A stretch of DNA of 64,000 nt from DYRB01 sp963845265 (GCA_963845265.1 CAWJRN010000006.1:1-64000); one strand, 5' to 3'; shown: positions 1 through 10,511, counted from the stretch's first letter. Numbers and translations are program-made. The notes: generated by a model not told the origin, from the sequence alone.

Positions 1-197
1 AAGAATGCCAGGATTGCTTTTTGTCGGCATCTCCCTAGATCGAGCAACGAGCGAGTTTGATTTCTTGGGTGGATAAAGAAGCGAGGGGTTTCGCACCATC
101 TTCTTGGGTCCAATGAGATTTGTGGCGTTGTCTGTAGAGTTGCGCTCACAGACCGTCCTGTGTGGTTTTCACTTGGGTTATTTTGGGGGTTTTCGCG

Positions 198-1523
198 ATG
201 AGACTTAGCGTCTTCGGCCTCGGGTACGTTGGCACTGTGACGGCCGGTTGCTTTGCCGAGATGGGTCACGCGGTTATCGGTGTTGACCCGAATTCCTCTA
301 AAGTGGATCTAATCCGGGGCGGCCTTTCCCCAATTGTTGAAGACAGAATCGGGGGCATTATCAATAGGGCAGTCGCCAACGATCGGCTCCGCGCTACGGT
401 GGATGCCCGAGACGCGGTGTTGCACTCGGATCTTATTCTTGTTTGTGTAGGAACGCCGAGTCAACCTAATAGTAACCTTGACTACCGCTACGTCAGGAGG
501 GTCTGCGAAGAGATTGGATCTGTGCTCAGGGACAGCTCGGAAAGGCGCAGTGTAGTCATTCGCAGCACGATCCTTCCAGGGACCATGGCCCGAACTCCGT
601 GATTCCGACCCTTGAGGAGGCATCAGGGAAAGCGCTTTGGAGAGGACTTCGGGGTTGCCAACAATCCAGAGTTTCTTAGAGAAGGGTCCGCTGTTCATGA
701 TTTTTTTAATCCACCAAAAACAGTTATCGGAGGATCCTGGATGACGTTACAGGACGTCTGCTAGCTTCACTCTACGCAAATATTGACGCACCCCTCATTA
801 GGACAAGCATGGCGGTCGCGGAAATGGTGAAATATGTAGACAATGCCTGGCACGCATTGAAGGTCGTTTTTGGAAACGAGATCGGGAACATTTGTAAGGA
901 AGTTGGGATCGACAGCCATACTGTCATGGACAAATATCCGCCGGGACACCAAATTGAACCTTTCTTCCTACTACCTGAAGCCTGGCTTTGCCTTTGGTGG
1001 CTCATGCCTTCCGAAAAGACCTCCGAGCGCTGACGTATACGGCACGTAAGCTTGACCTCGAATTACCGGTCTTAAACGCGTATCCCTTGCCGAGCAATCG
1101 ACTCCAATTGGAGCGCGCGTTAGAGATGATCGTGAAGCAGGGCAAAAGGCGCGTTGGTGTTCTTGGTTTCAGCTTTAAGGCAGAAACAGACGATCTGCGG
1201 GAGAGTCCAATTGTTGAGCTTATTGAGCGCCTTCTTGGGAAAGGTTATGAGGTGATCCTGTTTGATCGTAATGTGAAGATGGCCTGAGCCTCGGAGGTGC
1301 GAACCGTGATTTTATACTTAACCAGATCCCTCACATCTCGAAGCTCATGGTGGAGACCATAGAGGAGGTTTTGAGTCGATCTGATGTGGTTGTGATAGGT
1401 AACGGTTCGCCGGAGTTCGCGGATGCAATCGGGCGGCGGCGCGAGGACCAGACGATTATTGATCTCGTGCGTGTTGATAACGGGAAGAGCGCGGATCAAG
1501 GCTACGAGGGTATTTGCTGGTGA
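198..1523 (+). pseudogene. algD: GDP-mannose 6-dehydrogenase (AlgD-type), multiply frameshifted
   Basis: An intact copy would oxidise GDP-mannose to GDP-mannuronate with NAD, the committed step for alginate-like exopolysaccharides. The start ATG at 198 follows a GGGGG-containing Shine-Dalgarno and opens the Rossmann motif GLGYVG. Later segments in other frames supply AEMVKYVDNAWHALKV, the catalytic-cysteine motif GGSCLPKD near 996-1018, the C-terminal NAD-domain motif GVLGFSFKAETDDLRESP, and the terminal YEGICW typical of AlgD. Reading through requires about six frame changes, near 597, 630, 740, 935, 1015 (AAAA run) and 1285. The tail overlaps the next gene as GTGA. Identity to the UDP-sugar/GDP-mannose dehydrogenase superfamily is secure; the AlgD subfamily rests on the C-terminus. 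It is either a pseudogene or a badly sequenced gene. Confidence 0.85.
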
Positions 1524-2737
1524 GCACAAACAAGGCCACTGCTAAATTGAAAAAAGGCCGTAAGGTTCTTATTATTGTCGAGAACTTGCCAATGCCCTTT
1601 GACACGCGCGTACACAACGAGGCTTGTGCCCTGCGTGACGCCGGCTACGATGTGACGGTTCTGTGTCCGCGCGGCAAAGGATATGAACGCGGTGTAGAAG
1701 TCTGGGAAGGAATAAGGATCTATCGTCATCCGATGGCCGGAGCGCTGCCCGGCGTCTCGGGATATCTCATAGAGTATACAGCTGCCTTGTTCTGGGAGAC
1801 GCTCTATACTTGGTGGATTTTGATGCGTCACGGCGTCGATGTGATCCAAGGCTGCAACCCTCCGGATTCCGTCTTTCTTGTTGTATTTCCGTCAGATTGT
1901 TCGGCGTGCGTATATTTTCGATCATCACGATTTGGCTCCGGAGCTCTTCGAGGCAAAGTACGGTCGGAGAGGTGTTCTATGGAGGTTGCTGGTGTTCCTG
2001 GAGAGATGTTGGTTTCGTAGTGCGCACGCGTGTATGGCCACGAATCACACGTACCGGGAAGTTGCCGAACAGCGCGGTGGCGTCTCGTCAGAGCGGATAT
2101 TTGTTGTACGGAACGGTCCTCGGGACGATTTTCAGCCGTTCCCGCGGTGACAGAGCGGAAGCAGGGGAAGCGCTATCTCGTGGGATACGTTGGGACAATA
2201 GCGGAGCAGGAAGGTCTAGACATACTGCTCGGAGCTGCGCTTCGGCTTAAGGAAAACGGACGAGACGATATCATGTTCGTCTGTGTCGGCAGCGGACCAG
2301 CTCTGGTGGAGTTGCGAGAGATGTGCGACAAATTGGGGCTGGCGGATTCGGTTGAGTTCACGGGCCGAGTTTCTGATCAAGAGTTGTTGGAGATTCTCTC
2401 CACAGCCGATGTTTTCGTAAATCCCGACACACCCAACAGGATGAATGACTCGTCCACAATGATTAAGATTATGGAGTACATGGCGCTGGGGAAGCCCATA
2501 GTACAGTTTGACCTGAAAGAGGGGCGTTTCTCGGCGGGAGAGGCCGCTATATATGCGTCCGCGACGGAACCTCTCGATAAGAGCTTTGCGTCCCAGATTG
2601 CCTGGTTGCTCGACCATCCGGAAGAAAGGCGATGGCGAGGGGCGTTCGGCCAAAAAAGGGTCAGGGAGGAACTCGCCTGGAAGTATTCGGTGCCGAACCT
2701 CTTGGATGCGTATAGTACAGCCTTAGGGAAAAGCTGA
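1520..2737 (+). pseudogene. GT4 family glycosyltransferase, frameshifted
   Basis: This would be a cytoplasmic retaining glycosyltransferase that adds a sugar from a nucleotide donor to a lipid-linked polysaccharide repeat. GTG at 1520 overlaps the dehydrogenase stop (GTGA) and has GAGGG upstream; TTG at 1514 is an alternative. Segment one has the GT-B N-domain VLIIVENLPMPFDTRV and YDVTVLCPRGKGYERGVEV. Segment two has FDHHDLAPELFEAKYG. Segment three has the C-domain YLVGYVGTIAEQEGLDILL, ADVFVNPDTPNRMNDSSTMI and KIMEYMALGKPIVQFD. Frame changes lie near 1880 and 2148. Its coupling to the upstream gene marks the pair as the 3' end of an exopolysaccharide operon. Confidence 0.8.
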
Positions 2738-3042
2738 TTAATTCGGAGCTCGCCGGGTTGGCAGCAGGAAAATCAATATGCTACAGGACAAGTGTCGCCA
2801 GACTGTGGAATTTTTCAGCGCTTCCTTAGGTGAATGACGACTTGTTCGCGGCGGAGTAGCACGGCTAGTCCCCCCTTTTCCGGGAAGCGGTACGGGGGTC
2901 TCTTGGCGACTGCCCATTTCTAGGGCCAGGCAAAGCAGAAGCTTCGGCGGGCCGGGTTGGGTTAGAAATTGGGTACCCGCGCGGGAGACGAACGCACCCC
3001 TGGGCCTGAATGACCCGCCGGTAACGAGGTTGTTGCGACGCC
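2738..3042. other. No gene seen between the glycosyltransferase and the IS110 element
   Basis: I find no credible coding sequence here; the minus-strand reading frames overlap the IS110 tail and lack family features. It probably holds the IS110 flank plus polysaccharide-cluster DNA. Confidence 0.4.
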
Positions 3043-4256
3043 TCAGGCCGGGATGTACCGGTACTTCCTGAGCATCTTGATCCATCGGGGCGCATTGCGC
3101 TCCACGCTCATCGCCTCGTAATCGACGCCAGCATCCCGGTAGTAATCGCCGCGGTCGATCAAGACGAAGACAGTTTTCAACAATTTGTGGGCCAAAGCGA
3201 AGATCGCGCGTTTTCTCCCCCGGCGCACGAGCAGCCCTTTGAATTTCTGGGCCAGGGCGCAACGCGTGCGACTGGCGGCGTGGGCGGCCTCGCATAAAAT
3301 GCGTCGCACATAGGGGTTGCCCTTGCGTTGTTTGCCGCTCTTGCGCTTGCCAGCCGACTCATGATTGCCTGGACAGACCCCGGCCCAAGACGCGAGCTTC
3401 TCGGGCGAGCCAAACGCCTGCATGTCATCCCCGATCTCCACCACCAACATGGCCGCACCGGTTTCGTCCAGACCGGGAATGGTTTGCAGCGCCCGAAGCA
3501 GGCCCTGCTGAGGCGCCAGTCCAGCCACCAGCGCGTGGCGCAGCGCCGCAATGTGCTGTTCCAGGTAGCCGACGTGATCGAGCAGTTGCGTTAGCACGAG
3601 GCGGTGCTCCTCGCTCAGGTCGCCGTCGAGGGCATCGAGCAGTTCCTCCTCGGTGGCCTTAAGCCGGGGGTCAGCGTAGCCCAGCAGCGCTTGAGCCGGC
3701 TCACCCGCCACCAAGCCCTTGACCATCGCCCGACCCGATTTGCCGTGGATGTCGCTGACGACAACACCGAGGCGAATCCCACCGTCGGTGAGCACCTTGT
3801 GGACACGGTTCTTCTCGCTGGCGAGGATGCCGGTCAGTTTCTGCATCTGGCGCGAGACCAGACGTAGATGGCGAAAGTTGGCCGGTGGCACGAAGCCCCC
3901 GCGCAACAAGCCACTGCGTGCAAGGATTGCCAGCCACTGGGCATCGGCGAGATCGGTCTTGCGCCCCGGCACCTGGCTGACATGCCGGGCGTTGACCACC
4001 AGTGCTCGCAGTCCTGCCCGCTCCAGTGCCTCGTAGGGGCTCTTCCAATAGATCCCGGTGCTCTCCATCACCACCGATTCCGGGGCGAAGGAGGCGACCC
4101 AGCGCGCCATTTCGCGTCGATCACGCTTGAATCCGCCAAACTCCCGCAGCTCGACCGTCAGTCCCCATCGGCCTCTTCATGCAGGATGCAGACCGTGAGC
4201 TTGGCCTGATGGACATCCAACGCGGCAACGCAACGATACAGCGGCGCGAGATCCAT
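3043..4256 (-). pseudogene. IS110 family transposase (single frameshift)
   Basis: DEDD-type recombinase of an IS110 element. ATG at 4256 opens the N-terminal RuvC-like segment APLYRCVAALDVHQAKL, carrying the first catalytic Asp. The frame breaks near 4172 (EADGD then stop) and resumes into VELREFGGFKRDRREMARW and a 355-codon stretch. That stretch has VMESTGIYWKSPYEALE, the TDLADAQWLA motif, and the transposase_20 domain with QTIPGLDETGAAMLV and WAGVCPGNHESAGKRKSGK. One base change would restore a full-length protein of about 400 residues. IS110 elements lack terminal inverted repeats, so element ends cannot be drawn by eye. The 5' side (about 4257-4450) would be where an IS110-group bridge RNA is encoded. 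Confidence 0.85.
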
Positions 4257-4469
4257 GACCTTTCCCCCCAGGCGCAGATGTTGAACCAGGAGACGCCGGA
4301 TGCCATCACCGAATCCACCTCAGGCGCAGGGCGCCCGGGTCCGTTTACCGTGCGGTCTCAAAGGAGCCATTCCGGGGTACGAAGCAGCGATGGCTGGTCA
4401 CGTTAGCGGTCGGGATCGAATCTCCAAATCAGTTGATCGACCGCTGCCGGCCATGGAGAGCGAAGCGGA

Positions 4470-4925
4470 GGCGCGGTAGTCGGGTAAGGGGCGGGCCTTA
4501 CGGCCCACCCCTCCCCTAAGAACCTTGCGTGCGAGTTTCCCCGCACCGGGCTCAAGCCTTGATAAGGCGCCGTGAAGTACCCGGTGGCCCAGAACTGGCC
4601 ACCTTCACGATACGGGGTTGTACTGAGCTGACGCAAAGCGCCCGCCGGGCTTTCAACGCGGCCAAAAGCGAGCATCGTCTAAGTAACCACAGCGGTTAGC
4701 CGTTCCCCTCCTCTCGCGTGATCCAAGACCTGTCGGAAGTCATCCCCCTTTCGGGGTAGGGCAAAGTCGAACCCCTATCCGGACCATTACGGCCGGCTTT
4801 CGCTTGCTCCGACATCCCATACCCCTTACCCTCGGCGCTCCCTTACGGGAGTCCGTCCACCATCCGTGTGGGGACAGTGGGGCTTACCACGTTCCACACG
4901 TGTACCATTCCCGAGGGACGTAGGC
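4470..4925 (-). mobile_element. ORF-less group II intron remnant
   Basis: Read on the minus strand, the 5' part resembles bacterial group II intron domain I: GGAACGTGGTAAGCCCCA, then GGACTCCCGTAAGGGAGCGC, GAGGGTAAGGGGTATGGGA and a CGAAAGGGG loop. The 3' part (about 4580-4500) resembles the hairpin seen after intron-encoded reverse transcriptases: GAGCCCGGTGCGGGGAAAC followed by CGCACGCAAGGTTCTTAG. No reverse-transcriptase coding remains, so the open reading frame appears deleted. This is recognition from memory of intron consensus, not a covariance search. Confidence 0.5.
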
Positions 4926-4999
4926 CCCGCCTTAACGCCGGCAGTACACCATCTGCGCAGGCCGCGTTGGAGCATGAGCCGTACCAGTGCCTTGCTGCG

Positions 5000-5268
5000 A
5001 CTGGCCGCCGTCAATGTCGGGAAACCGACAGCGCCCTGGGCGCGTTCTACCGGCGCTTGGCCGCACGGGTGGGCAAAGCCAAGGCGGTCACTGCCACAGC
5101 CCGCAAGCTCGCGATCCTGTTCTACAATACCCTTCGCTACGGCGCGGACTACAGCGATCCGGGTGCCTCTTACTATGAAGAGCGCCACGCGACTCGCGTA
5201 CTGCATAATCTCGAACGCCGGGCCAAGCAGCTCGGCTACACGGCTGGCGACCATCTCCGAGGCGGAAG
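5000..5268 (+). pseudogene. Transposase C-terminal fragment, IS110-like
   Basis: The frame carries SALGAFYRRLAARVGKAKAV, TATARKLAILFYNTLRYG and YYEERHATRVLHNLERRAKQ, a C-terminal signature common in IS110-type transposases (FYRR, TATARKLA, YYEE). No N-terminal catalytic half is attached; upstream is the group II intron remnant. The frame runs without a stop into the following IS3 transposase, so a naive translation is a chimera. The family assignment is probable, not certain. Confidence 0.5.
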
Positions 5269-5304
5269 TTTCTTAGGAAGCGACGGCCTTCTTCGCGAAA
5301 GAGT

Positions 5305-6185
5305 CGAGCTGAGGTGTCAGTTCATTGCCCAAAAGAAGAAGGTCTATCCGGTGAAGATGCTTTGCCGAATGATGGGCGTGAGCCGCAGCGGGTTCTACGA
5401 CTACCTGCGCCGCCAAGATCGGGATCCAGACCCGGAGCATGAGGAAAAACTGAGATGGGTCAAGGACCTGACGGAGGCGTCGGACAACACCTTCGGCTCC
5501 CGACGTATGGCCAGGGCGTTGCGGGCCTTGGGCTATCGGGTGGGCCGGTACCAGGCGCGCAGCCTGATGCGCGAGGCCAGTGTGTGGGGTGCGCTATCGG
5601 CGCCGTTACCGCACGACGACCAACAGCAACCACCGCCAGGCGGTGTTTGAGAACCGCCTGGAGCGGAACTTTGCGGTCGATGCGCCAGATCATGTCTATG
5701 CCGGTGACATCACCTCTGTGTGGACTCACGAGGGGTGGCTGTACTTGGCGGTGGTCATCGACCTGTACTCGCGCGAGGTGGTCGGCTGGGCGATGGGGTG
5801 GCGTCTGACCAGTACCTTGGTCTGTGACGCCCTGCAGATGGCGCTGTGGCGGCGCCAGCCGCCCAAGGGGCAACTGATCCATCACTCGGATCGGGGCGTG
5901 CAGTACGCCAGCCGGGCCTTCCGACAGCTGCTCAGTGACCACGGTATTGAGGGCAGCATGAGCCGTAAAGGGGACTGCTGGGACAACGCGGTGGTCGAGA
6001 GCTTCTTCGGCTCTTTGAAGTCCGAGTGGGTCCACTGGCGCAGCTACCAGACCCGCGAGGAGGCCCGAGCAGACATCGTCGAGTACATCACGATGTTCTA
6101 CAACAGCCAGCGACTGCATTCGTACCTGGGCTACCAGAGTCCAGATGCGCTTGAGCGCAACGGTCAACTGACCGCTGCGGCTTAA
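5305..6185 (+). pseudogene. IS3 family transposase OrfB, frameshifted
   Basis: DDE integrase of an IS3 element. The N-terminal HTH part (ELRCQFIAQKKKVYPVKMLC, then RMMGVSRSGFYDYLRR and GSRRMARALRALGYRVGR) is in one frame up to about 5580. The rve core then continues in another frame: VDAPDHVYAGDITSVWT (first Asp), LIHHSDRGVQYASR (second Asp) and CWDNAVVESFFGSLKSEW (Glu), ending LHSYLGYQSPDALE. All three catalytic residues survive; one shift near 5585-5592 separates the halves. No OrfA was found upstream. The sequence just after the stop resembles an IS3 right end. A short unrelated-copy fragment (MSKEWVHFSDYL, 6280-6315) follows. Confidence 0.85.
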
Positions 6186-6312
6186 CGGGGTGTCCGTTTC
6201 GACTTGACCACGTCAAACGTCAGTGGCACTACTTGGGGAACGGGGGTGCGCCTAACCGCTGCGCTGCGCTGCGCGGAGCATGAGCAAGGAATGGGTCCAC
6301 TTCAGCGATTAC

Positions 6313-7571
6313 CTAAGGCACCACCTTAAGATTGCCCGGGGCCGGCAATGGGTGCGCGAGTCCGGCACCTCCCGGTTCAAACGCCCCTATGCTGGGGGTT
6401 GCAGGTACTGGATTGCCGTCAAAGTCCCTTGTTAAGCCCACGTTCGTTCCTTTACCCGTCAGGGGCGATGATGTTGTTATGCGGTAATTTGCCGCTGAAG
6501 AGTCTACAAAACCTAAGTCCGCTGCAGCGACCCTGCCTGTTTCTGACGGGATGTTATAGACCGAATAAGAGCCGGAGTTGTCGTAGGCGTTGTATAAATA
6601 TGCGCGTTTCCTACCAAGCGCGTTTGAATACTGAATCGCATTACTCCTGAAGTCCACTGTGCCAGCTGGAGAAATCAGGTTGAAGATGCTGTCATAGCCG
6701 CTGTTGTCCTTCGCCTCAAGATCGAAAACGTTGTTATAAACGCGCAAATAACGACCTGCCTGCGGTGTGCCAGCGTGAGTAACGATTCCATTATAGTGAC
6801 TTCCGCCTCGATTATGAAAAACGTTATAGTAGATGCTTACATCGTTGGTGTGTGTTCCACGCCCCTCGCGCAGGATCATAATTTGTCCACTGTTCTCAAA
6901 CACGTTGTAGCGAATTATAACATTGTTGCCTTCAAACCACTGGGTGCCGTCACCGTGCGTGACAGTGCTGTCGTGTCGTGGATGAGCAATATTCGACGAG
7001 CAAGTTGTTGCCAATTCCTTGTATTCCGTCCTCATCGTTTTCTGTTGCGGCCGTATCCCCACCGGTCTCTATGACGTAAGGTTAAGTTATCCGCCTTGCC
7101 GCCATTTCTGGTTCCATTCCGCGTGAGCCGTTTCGCGCCCAAATGCCGTATCTGGTAGCACCGTCTACTGTAATGTAATTAGAGTTGACTGTGGTCCCGA
7201 TACAGATGGCGCAGTTGGCCCCGCCTCCATCGATAATTACACGCGTATCATAAGCCGCATTCCAACCAGTCTGCGTGCCTTGGTCTGCTACCGTTGCCCT
7301 TTTTATCGTGATGGGATTTCCGGCAGTACCGCTGTCGTTGATGTTTAGCGGACCGTAGGTGCCGCCGGCAACATAGATTGTGTCGCCCGGATTCGCGCTT
7401 CAGTGACCAATTAATTTTGCTGAAAGCGGTCCAGGCGTTTGTCCAATCGGACCCGTTGTTGGCCCCGCTCGCGGCACTACGGACATAAAAACTATTGGCG
7501 TAGCATGTAGCAAACAGGGAGAGGTTCAAGGCAAAGCCGATTAAAACGATGCGTGAGTATGTGGTGATCAT
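6313..7571 (-). pseudogene. Secreted right-handed beta-helix protein, frameshifted
   Basis: The start region (ATG at 7571) encodes a signal peptide (IVLIGFALNLSLFATCYA), then FYVRSAASGANNGSDWTNAW, the usual N-terminus of exported parallel beta-helix proteins related to pectate lyases and polysaccharide epimerases. The downstream frame has Asn-rich rungs: NNVIIRYNVFENSGQIMIL, VSIYYNVFHNRGG, YLRVYNNVFDLEAKDNSGY. It ends near SPLTGKGTNVGL and IGAFEPGGAG, a classic beta-helix C-terminal cap. The middle (7070-7400) is split by several frame changes. Such proteins bind, cleave or epimerise polysaccharides, which fits the neighbouring exopolysaccharide genes. The exact activity cannot be called. Confidence 0.7.
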
Positions 7572-8018
7572 GTGCAGTTTACCGTTGGCTCTAGATGAAT
7601 GAGGGGTGTTGACGTACTTCCATCCGCTACGGCGAGGATATGCGCCCCCGATTACGGGGATGGGGAAAACCTAAGCGGGTCCGCAATGTGATACGCTCAA
7701 AAAATTAGCTGATTACCGTCGAAACTCAGCTGGCCCTGCGCTGGGTGGCAGTCTTGATTCTGTACGTTGGGCAGCATAGTGCGACCTGTAAATTCGGGTC
7801 GCGAACTTCATTCCGATTCAGAAGCAACGGGGATCGTCGGATACAGTATCACGCGAAGCATCTGGATTTCGTCATCCAAGATAGAGTGTCATGGTCGTCA
7901 TGCGCGGGGCACCGCGGCGGCTGGTGTTACGTGATGTCGGATGGTTCCTGTCATAATAAGTCTACCCTGGTCGCAACAATTTTGCTGAATCCCACGCGTA
8001 GCGCCGGGGCGCCGCTGA
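7572..8018. other. Intergenic stretch, upstream of the beta-helix gene
   Basis: I see no supportable gene in these 450 bases. They probably include the minus-strand promoter of the beta-helix gene and degraded flank of the DUF4082 remnant. Confidence 0.4.
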
Positions 8019-8487
8019 TTACGGGCTCTCAACGACCGCGTCGACCCAATAATTGTCCAAGCGGTAGGTGCTGGTGGGGAAGACACCTCCAGAACCCTAC
8101 CGATCGACCCCAATGCCGCCGGCCTCGCTGCTCAAGAGCACCCGCAGGGGGCCGCCGTTTAGGCCGAGGCGCCGAAGCCAAGTAATCTTCATTCTAGACG
8201 TATCGCCCGGCCTGGGCGTGGTAGGAGATCACATAAACGGAGTCGGCCTTCAACGCCGCCGGGGTGGCAAAATTCACCTGCTGCCAGCCCGAGGTGGTCT
8301 CCTCAGAATTATGTAGCAACCGCACGCGATCCGGCCACTGCGCCCTGGGCACCTCAAATTGACGGCCGAGATTGAGCACCGTCTGCTGGTGTACCGTCTG
8401 CCCCATGCGCACCGACTCGACCAAGCGGTAGGTGTAATAGGGCTCGCCGGATTCCCGGCTCTTGATCGTGGTGCGGCGAATAAACAT
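8019..8487 (-). pseudogene. IS1634-type transposase N-terminus joined to a DUF4082 remnant
   Basis: The first 50 or so codons (FIRRTTIKSRESGEPYYTYR, LVESVRMGQTVHQQTVLNLG, FEVPRAQWP) match the N-terminus of IS1634/IS4-like transposases. The same frame then runs into the second half of a DUF4082 domain: EETTSGWQQVNFATPAALKA, VYVISYHAQAGRYV. Beyond a stop at about 8196 the DUF4082 continues in shifted frames with NGGPLRVLLSSEAGG and FPTSTYRLDNYWVDAVV. The result is a deletion fusion of two unrelated genes followed by further frameshift and stop lesions; neither part can be functional. Confidence 0.65.
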
Positions 8488-8627
8488 GCCCGAACCTTAG
8501 TCGTTCGGCGCGACCCGATCAATGGTGGTGCAACATATTATGGCACTACTCGGAAATGTCGTCCGCTAAGGGACTGATCGGGCTTGGGTCGTCCATCGCC
8601 CGGGGGTGGAATATAAGGATTTTCGGG

Positions 8628-9494
8628 CTAATCTGGGGGCCGGAATGCCAAAGATGGGGTAGGCAAACACGCCGTTCCCGCCCGAAACCCCATCCGCCAG
8701 CGCATGCAACGGCGGGTTATCCGCGCCGCATTGCCAGAGAAGTAGCCGACATCAGCGCTGTAATGCCCGCCGTTGGCGTGGTACGAGGCCACGTACACCG
8801 TGTTGGCCGTAATCGCCACCGGGCTTGAGAATAGCATCTGCTGCCAACCCGAGCCAGTCTCGTTCGTGAAGTCTCGTTCGTGAAGGTGACCGTCGCCAGC
8901 TTCGTGCCAGTGCTCGACCACAGGTTTCCGACGAGTGTCCCCGCGTTGGCGCTCGCCTTGTAGAACCGAATGCCGGTGATGGAGCCCGCGACATCGGATC
9001 GGAACTTGACGCCCAGCTCCACGGAGCTGTCCGTACCGCCGTCCACCAGACCCGGTACCACCGTACTCGGCTGGATGGTGACGGTCGTCGGCGTGGCGGC
9101 GACAGTAATGCTCAGCGCCATGCTGCTCGTTGCTGGCGGACTGGCCGAATCGGCCACCTGAACCGTAAAGTTGGACGTGGCCGCTGCCGTGAGCGTCCCG
9201 CTGATGACGCCAGTGGCAAGGTTCAAGGTCAGTCCACTGGGCAGCGAGCCACTCACAATGGACCAACTGTAAGACCCGGTGCCACCGGTGGCCGCCAACG
9301 TCGCCGAGAAGGCTGCGCCCACCGTGCCATTGGAAAATGACGCCGTGGTGACGGAGAGCGGAGCGGCATGCACCGTCAGTCCTGTGCTCCCGGAAACACC
9401 GCTCAGCCTCGCCGAGATCGTCGTCGTCCCCGCGCTCAAACCCGTCGCTAACCCGCACGGTGGCCACGGCCGTGTTCAAGGAGGCCCAGGTCAC
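8628..9494 (-). pseudogene. BIG2/He_PIG/DUF4082 surface-protein fragment
   Basis: N to C: the end of a BIG2 Ig-like repeat (VSAGTTTISARLSGVSGSTG), a putative Ig (He_PIG) domain (SFSNGTVGAAFSATLAATGG, WSIVSGSLPSGLTLNLATGV), then DUF4082 (SSVELGVKFRSDVAGSITGI, RFYKASANAGTLVGNLWSST). The reading frame is lost at a perfect 14-bp tandem duplication (8857-8870 and 8871-8884); afterwards WQQMLFSSPVAITANTVYVA continues in another frame. Upstream the fragment abuts a truncated protease. It is a close paralogue of the domains at 10.6-16.9 and 25.2-27.9 kb. DUF4082 is usually found in exported, carbohydrate-associated proteins. Confidence 0.75.
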
Positions 9495-9593
9495 CTGGCT
9501 GGTCAGGTTCTACGTGGAGCTATTCCAGTGGGCCGCGGGCGCGGCGAACTGCTGCATCGCTCCGGTAAGGAGCGTCGGATTTGCCGGCACCAC

Positions 9594-10205
9594 TCAGCTG
9601 TTGGTCCCGCGGCGCCAGTTGGGGCCCAGGGCCGCATGGTCGAGATCGACGCCCGTGTCCAAGGTCCCGACCACCACGCCTTGCCCGTAGTAGCCGAGGG
9701 CCCAAAGATCGGTGACCCGGGTCTCCGACAGGTTCCAGAAGGTGTAGCTAGGGTTGCCGGGCTGGCCGCTCAGCACCGGCGGGGCAGGATCATCCGGCAG
9801 CAGCACCTCGGCGTTGAGGCCAATACTCTCGACCCCTTTTTTTGTTGCCATGTTCTGCAGTTTTGCGACCTTGATCCTGGCCGCCACGGCATTGATCAGC
9901 CAGAGTTCGGTCTCGTTCTCAGTTGCGTTGGTTGCGCGATCTTTTGCGACCAGCTTCGTGCAGAGCGTGGCCTTTGCGCGCAGCGCCTTGATCGTTTTCT
10001 CCTTCTTCGCCTTGATGTCTCCGGCGACGATCAGGTCTTGCTTCACCGGGTCGACGCAGCGGATGATCACGTCGACCTTATCGCTAGGGCCAAGACCCGC
10101 GATCGCCGCCTGAAGCTCGGGCTCGAGGGTTCCGCAATTGGCGTCCAGGGCGAGCACCGACGCCAGAACGGCGGCCATCCTCATCGAATGCTTTTCTTCA
10201 TTCAT
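9594..10205 (-). pseudogene. Subtilisin-like S8 serine protease, 3'-truncated
   Basis: ATG at 10205. The N-terminal 140 residues resemble an inhibitor-like propeptide (VDVIIRCVDPVKQDLIV, ATKKGVESIGLNAEVLLPD), followed by the start of the S8 catalytic domain: YGQGVVVGTLDTGVDLDHAA, which carries the catalytic Asp. The protein stops at NWRRGTNS. The catalytic His and Ser are absent, because the DNA switches directly to BIG2-type repeat sequence (TLLTGAMQQF-like) at about 9590. This looks like a deletion that joined a secreted protease to a neighbouring Ig-repeat gene. Confidence 0.75.
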
Positions 10206-10223
10206 GAAGCGTTACCACCCTGG

Positions 10224-10454
10224 CTATTGAAGCGTCATGTGCTCGGCGCGGAACTCGCCGATGACGACACTGACCTTCTGTCCGGGTTTCACATAGGAGT
10301 CCGGGTTGGCGAACATCATGTAGTAATCCCTATTCGCCGTGATGTTCTTGCCCCGGTTGGTCGTGCGGAAGGCGCCGACCCCAAAGCCCCCTACCAGGAC
10401 GGCAGCAGTCGACGTGCTCGTTATCTTCGTTAGTCTCTCGATCGTCTTCAGCAC
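10224..10454 (-). CDS. Small hypothetical protein
   Basis: A 76-residue protein of unknown function. I choose GTG at 10454 because GGAG lies about 10 nt upstream; the longer open frame back to 10532 would translate through a perfect 13-bp hairpin. The sequence has a Gly/Val-rich hydrophobic stretch (TAAVLVGGFGVGAF) that may be a membrane segment, then a polar tail (NRDYYMMFANPDSYVKPGQK) ending MTLQ. It sits 18 bp ahead of the truncated protease on the same strand, so the two may have been co-transcribed. Confidence 0.5.
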   Translation of the reverse strand: MLKTIERLTKITSTSTAAVLVGGFGVGAFRTTNRGKNITANRDYYMMFANPDSYVKPGQKVSVVIGEFRAEHMTLQ

Positions 10455-10480
10455 TTTGTGATTCGCTCCGTGTACTAACT

Positions 10481-10511
10481 GGCCCACCCCTCCTTTCGGG
10501 AGGGGTGGGCC
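10481..10511. other. Perfect 13-bp inverted repeat (hairpin)
   Basis: Arms GGCCCACCCCTCC and GGAGGGGTGGGCC flank a 5-nt loop. It lies between the end of the giant mosaic gene and the small gene below it. No T-tract follows on either strand, so it is a hairpin of unknown role and not a clear intrinsic terminator. Confidence 0.6.
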
